NCBI RefSeq assembly: GCF_021483235.1
Contig: NZ_JAKEEC010000003.1
Span: forward strand, 125,326 to 189,325
DNA: 64,000 nt
Origin: Arthrobacter alkaliphilus
GTDB lineage: Bacteria > Actinomycetota > Actinomycetes > Actinomycetales > Micrococcaceae
Direction of reading: 5' to 3'
The notes under the pieces are model-generated. The model did no database searches. It saw nothing but the letters and a program-made list of their open reading frames with translations, and was not told where the DNA came from. Each line of letters begins with the position of its first letter. The first letter of the stretch is position 1. Below, piece by piece: positions 61,713 to 64,000 of this stretch. The position numbers and the translations under genes were made by a program.

Positions 61713-63767
61713 CTAGCTCCACCCGGTCGCGGCCATGAATGCCTTCTCAAAGTATGGGGTGAGGGTCTTCATGTAGGTGGCGGTCACGTGGTTGTCGTCT
61801 TTGTAGACAATCACGTTGCCGATCACGGCCGGACAATTCGTATCGGGGCAAAAGTACTTCGAAAGGTCAAGGAATTTCGTGTTGGGCAAGTCCGCTTCAA
61901 CCGCTGCCGTCGGGGAGTCTTCTGAATAGATGCCGGCGCGTTGGGAGCCACAGGACACATACGCGCCGGGGTTCTTCTCCAGGCAGGCCGGAACCGGCTG
62001 CGTTGCCCGTGGTGTGTCCCGGAAGGCCACCACTTGGATTCCGGCGTCGTTGAGGGTCTTGACTTCCGTGACCCAGGAGGGATCCAGCCGCTCCGGGATG
62101 TTGCTCTGGGCGTTGGTGCGCGTGCTGGTTGTCACCACAACATCCGGCTTCATCTTCAGGACCTCTGCCAGCGTGGCCTTATTGAAGTCAACGCACGCCT
62201 GCGTAATGTCTGCCGCCGTGTCCTCGCCCAGCGGGCAATATCCCTTAGTGATCGACGTGAGGCTCCAATTGTTCTTTGCCGCCATCGTCAGCAGCGGGGT
62301 GTTCAGCACGTGGGCGTGGGAACTGCCTATGACCACCACGGACTTCGTCCCGTTCTTGATCCCGTTGGTGCACCGGTTGACGAAGTCCTGCGGGTCCTTC
62401 GTCCCCGTACAAGCGGACGGGAAAACCGGCCAGTCTCCATCGATGGCGGTCATGCTGGGAACCAAGGGCACCCCGGGATCGGGAGTGTATACAAAGTCTC
62501 CGCCCACGGCCGCGGCCCCGGGGTTGCGGGCATCCATATTTGCCACCAGGACACGGTTTGTGTGATCAATCTGCAGCGGCCAAGCCGCCAACGGCAGAAT
62601 AGCCGCGGTCCCGATCGCAATCAGCGAAATCGCGCTTCTGCGCCGGTTCGCCTCGGGCCACTTCCACTCCCGCAGCGGCTTCTCGACGAATCTGGTGGTC
62701 AGGACAGCCAGGAGTAAAGCGCCAACAATGATCACTGTGCCGGACAACCAGCCGGCGTGGGTCTTGCCTGACCAAGCCAAATAGATGACCAACATGGGCC
62801 AGTGCCAAAGGTAGAGCGCGTAGGAATTGTTGCCCAACCGGACCAGCGGCTTGGAACTGAGGAACCGGTCGACGCCGAACCGGCTTTCCGTCTGCCCGGC
62901 CACGAGGAGGCAAGCCGCCGCCAAGGTGGGCCACAATGCCGCCCATCCGGGAAACATCCCTTCGACATCGAGAATGAAGCCGCAGCTGAGCATCGCCACG
63001 ATGCCGATCCATCCGAGCACGATCCGGGCAGGCCTTGCGATGTTCAGGATGGGCAGGAACAGGGCAAGCAGGGTTCCGAGGGCAAACTCCCATAGCCGGG
63101 CTCCTGTCGAGAAGTACGCCGCGGATTGGTCCGTGGCGGTGTCGACAACCGAATACACCAGGGATACAACGAAGACCAGGCCGAAGATGTAGCGGAGGAG
63201 GGGAACGTAGGCGAGCCGGTAGCGCCTTGCCAGCCAGCCCGCGCCCACCAAAATGATCGGCCAAAGAATGAAGACCTGCCCTTGGATGGACAGCGACCAG
63301 AAATGCTGCAGCGGGCTGGCCAGGCTGTGGTCCGCGGCGTAGTAGTTGACTGCCTGCGACTGCAGCAGGAAGTTCTCGACGTAGAAAAGGGAAGCCCAGC
63401 CCTGCTTGATGGTGTCGACCCAGCGGGTGGCCGGCATGAAGAGATAGGTGGCAAGCAGCGTTCCAACGATCACCGTCACCGCCGCGGGCAAGAGCCTCCT
63501 GAACTGGCGAAGATAGCGCTTGAGCAGTCCCGTCCGCCGCCCGTCGGCATACCGCCGTGTGAACTGCGCCGTCATAAGGAATGCGGAGATCAGGAGGAAG
63601 ACATCTACCCCGCCGGAGACCCGGCCGAACCAGATGTGGTAGGTGACAACCATGAGTACGGCAACGGATCGGAGCCCTTGGATCTCAGGACGGAACGTCG
63701 ATTTGGGTGCCGGCTTCTGCTTCTCGCCGATAGTTCGCCGAAGCGCAATCGGGCGCGTGGTTGTCAA
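61713..63767 (-). CDS. Acyltransferase 3 with C-terminal SGNH domain (OafA/OatA type)
   Basis: The protein is 684 aa from TTG 63767 after GGAGGCAAG. The N-terminal AT3 domain begins RPEIQGLRSVAVLMVVTYHI and spans about ten membrane helices to residue about 390. The extracytoplasmic SGNH-like domain has VVVIGSSHAHVLNTP (Ser block) and KDDNHVTATYMKTL (Asp/His block). It should O-acetylate a cell-envelope glycan. It has no gene partner in the window. Confidence 0.92.
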   Translation of the reverse strand: MTTTRPIALRRTIGEKQKPAPKSTFRPEIQGLRSVAVLMVVTYHIWFGRVSGGVDVFLLISAFLMTAQFTRRYADGRRTGLLKRYLRQFRRLLPAAVTVIVGTLLATYLFMPATRWVDTIKQGWASLFYVENFLLQSQAVNYYAADHSLASPLQHFWSLSIQGQVFILWPIILVGAGWLARRYRLAYVPLLRYIFGLVFVVSLVYSVVDTATDQSAAYFSTGARLWEFALGTLLALFLPILNIARPARIVLGWIGIVAMLSCGFILDVEGMFPGWAALWPTLAAACLLVAGQTESRFGVDRFLSSKPLVRLGNNSYALYLWHWPMLVIYLAWSGKTHAGWLSGTVIIVGALLLAVLTTRFVEKPLREWKWPEANRRRSAISLIAIGTAAILPLAAWPLQIDHTNRVLVANMDARNPGAAAVGGDFVYTPDPGVPLVPSMTAIDGDWPVFPSACTGTKDPQDFVNRCTNGIKNGTKSVVVIGSSHAHVLNTPLLTMAAKNNWSLTSITKGYCPLGEDTAADITQACVDFNKATLAEVLKMKPDVVVTTSTRTNAQSNIPERLDPSWVTEVKTLNDAGIQVVAFRDTPRATQPVPACLEKNPGAYVSCGSQRAGIYSEDSPTAAVEADLPNTKFLDLSKYFCPDTNCPAVIGNVIVYKDDNHVTATYMKTLTPYFEKAFMAATGWS

Positions 63768-63930
63768 GGTCTTGCCTCCAGGGTGCTACTCAAACCGACT
63801 ACGCTACTGAGTCGAAATGTTCATCGTCAATTGAGACCGCGTTCAACCGACTTCCTCTGATCCATTAGGACACACGGCGCTGGGAGCTTCCCGAACCTTG
63901 TCTGGGTCAATCCTCTACGCCGTCATCTGA

Positions 63931-63995
63931 GCAACGCGGGGTCACTTACGGCCCATCCGGCAGCACCCAATGGGCCGTAAGTGACCCCGCGTTGC
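63931..63995. repeat. Perfect 26-bp inverted repeat (REP-like palindrome)
   Basis: Arms 63931-63956 and 63970-63995 are exact complements around a 13-nt loop. The left arm starts GCAACGCGGGGTCACTTACG. No T-tract follows. It lies in the gap upstream of the acyltransferase gene, at the window edge. The rest of 63768-63930 shows no gene. Confidence 0.85.
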
Positions 63996-64000
63996 CTTAA

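Overview
The window is one contiguous piece of a high-GC actinobacterial chromosome, most likely from the Arthrobacter/Paenarthrobacter/Pseudarthrobacter group (Micrococcaceae). This is inferred from the GC-rich coding bias, frequent GTG/TTG starts, dense ATGA/GTGA/TGATG overlaps, and a housekeeping block (ruc/fmdB, 5-FTHF cyclo-ligase, galU, rimJ, sepX/glpR, then guaA, guaB3, guaB) with the gene content known from mycobacteria. No rRNA, CRISPR, integrase or transposase was seen.

Layout. 1-9.3 kb: a truncated Cys/Met-type PLP enzyme divergent from an Lrp regulator; an ArsR-type regulator with MFS exporter; a second Lrp regulator, a DUF1761 protein and CorA; a broken zapE; a small stress-type membrane protein; a GNAT enzyme; a usp-fluC-fluC operon. 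9.3-20.6 kb: sugar-acid cluster 1 (ManD, a gluconokinase-GH3 fusion, fructuronate reductase, UxaC, a LacI regulator, two Gfo/Idh/MocA oxidoreductases and a TIM-barrel isomerase), with a shared CAACCGGTTG-type operator and a block of 32-bp repeats. 20.8-33.4 kb: accessory and stress genes (broken MFS, gntK-gntP, APP1 phosphatase, VOC protein, Pro-rich membrane protein, GGDEF-EAL protein, NRAMP-like transporter, GT2-DUF2795 fusion, TraR/DksA-like protein). 33.4-43.1 kb: sugar-acid cluster 2, an operon of about nine genes (two oxidoreductases, ManD, KDG kinase, KDPG aldolase, ABC importer, a 54-aa ORF) with a divergent LacI regulator. 43.1-64 kb: tRNA-Ala(CGC) and the conserved core, including a very large degenerate helicase and an acyltransferase at the right edge.

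How it fits together. Cluster 1 can take glucuronate through UxaC and fructuronate reductase to mannonate, and through ManD to 2-keto-3-deoxygluconate (KDG). It carries no KDG kinase or KDPG aldolase. Cluster 2 supplies those two steps, a second ManD and an ABC importer. A separate gntK-gntP pair handles gluconate. The oxidoreductase/isomerase genes and the GH3 domain suggest that the real substrates are glycosides or oligosaccharides containing uronic or modified sugars.

Most notable observations: the GntK-GH3 fusion; a candidate regulon read from repeated operators; a CIRCE-like element in front of the ruc/fmdB gene; loss of the glp/moeA gene from the galU-rimJ-sepX locus; a helicase whose Walker A lysine is glutamine; a TAAG-N4-CTKA palindrome shared by four stress-type genes; and two unusual intergenic repeat structures.
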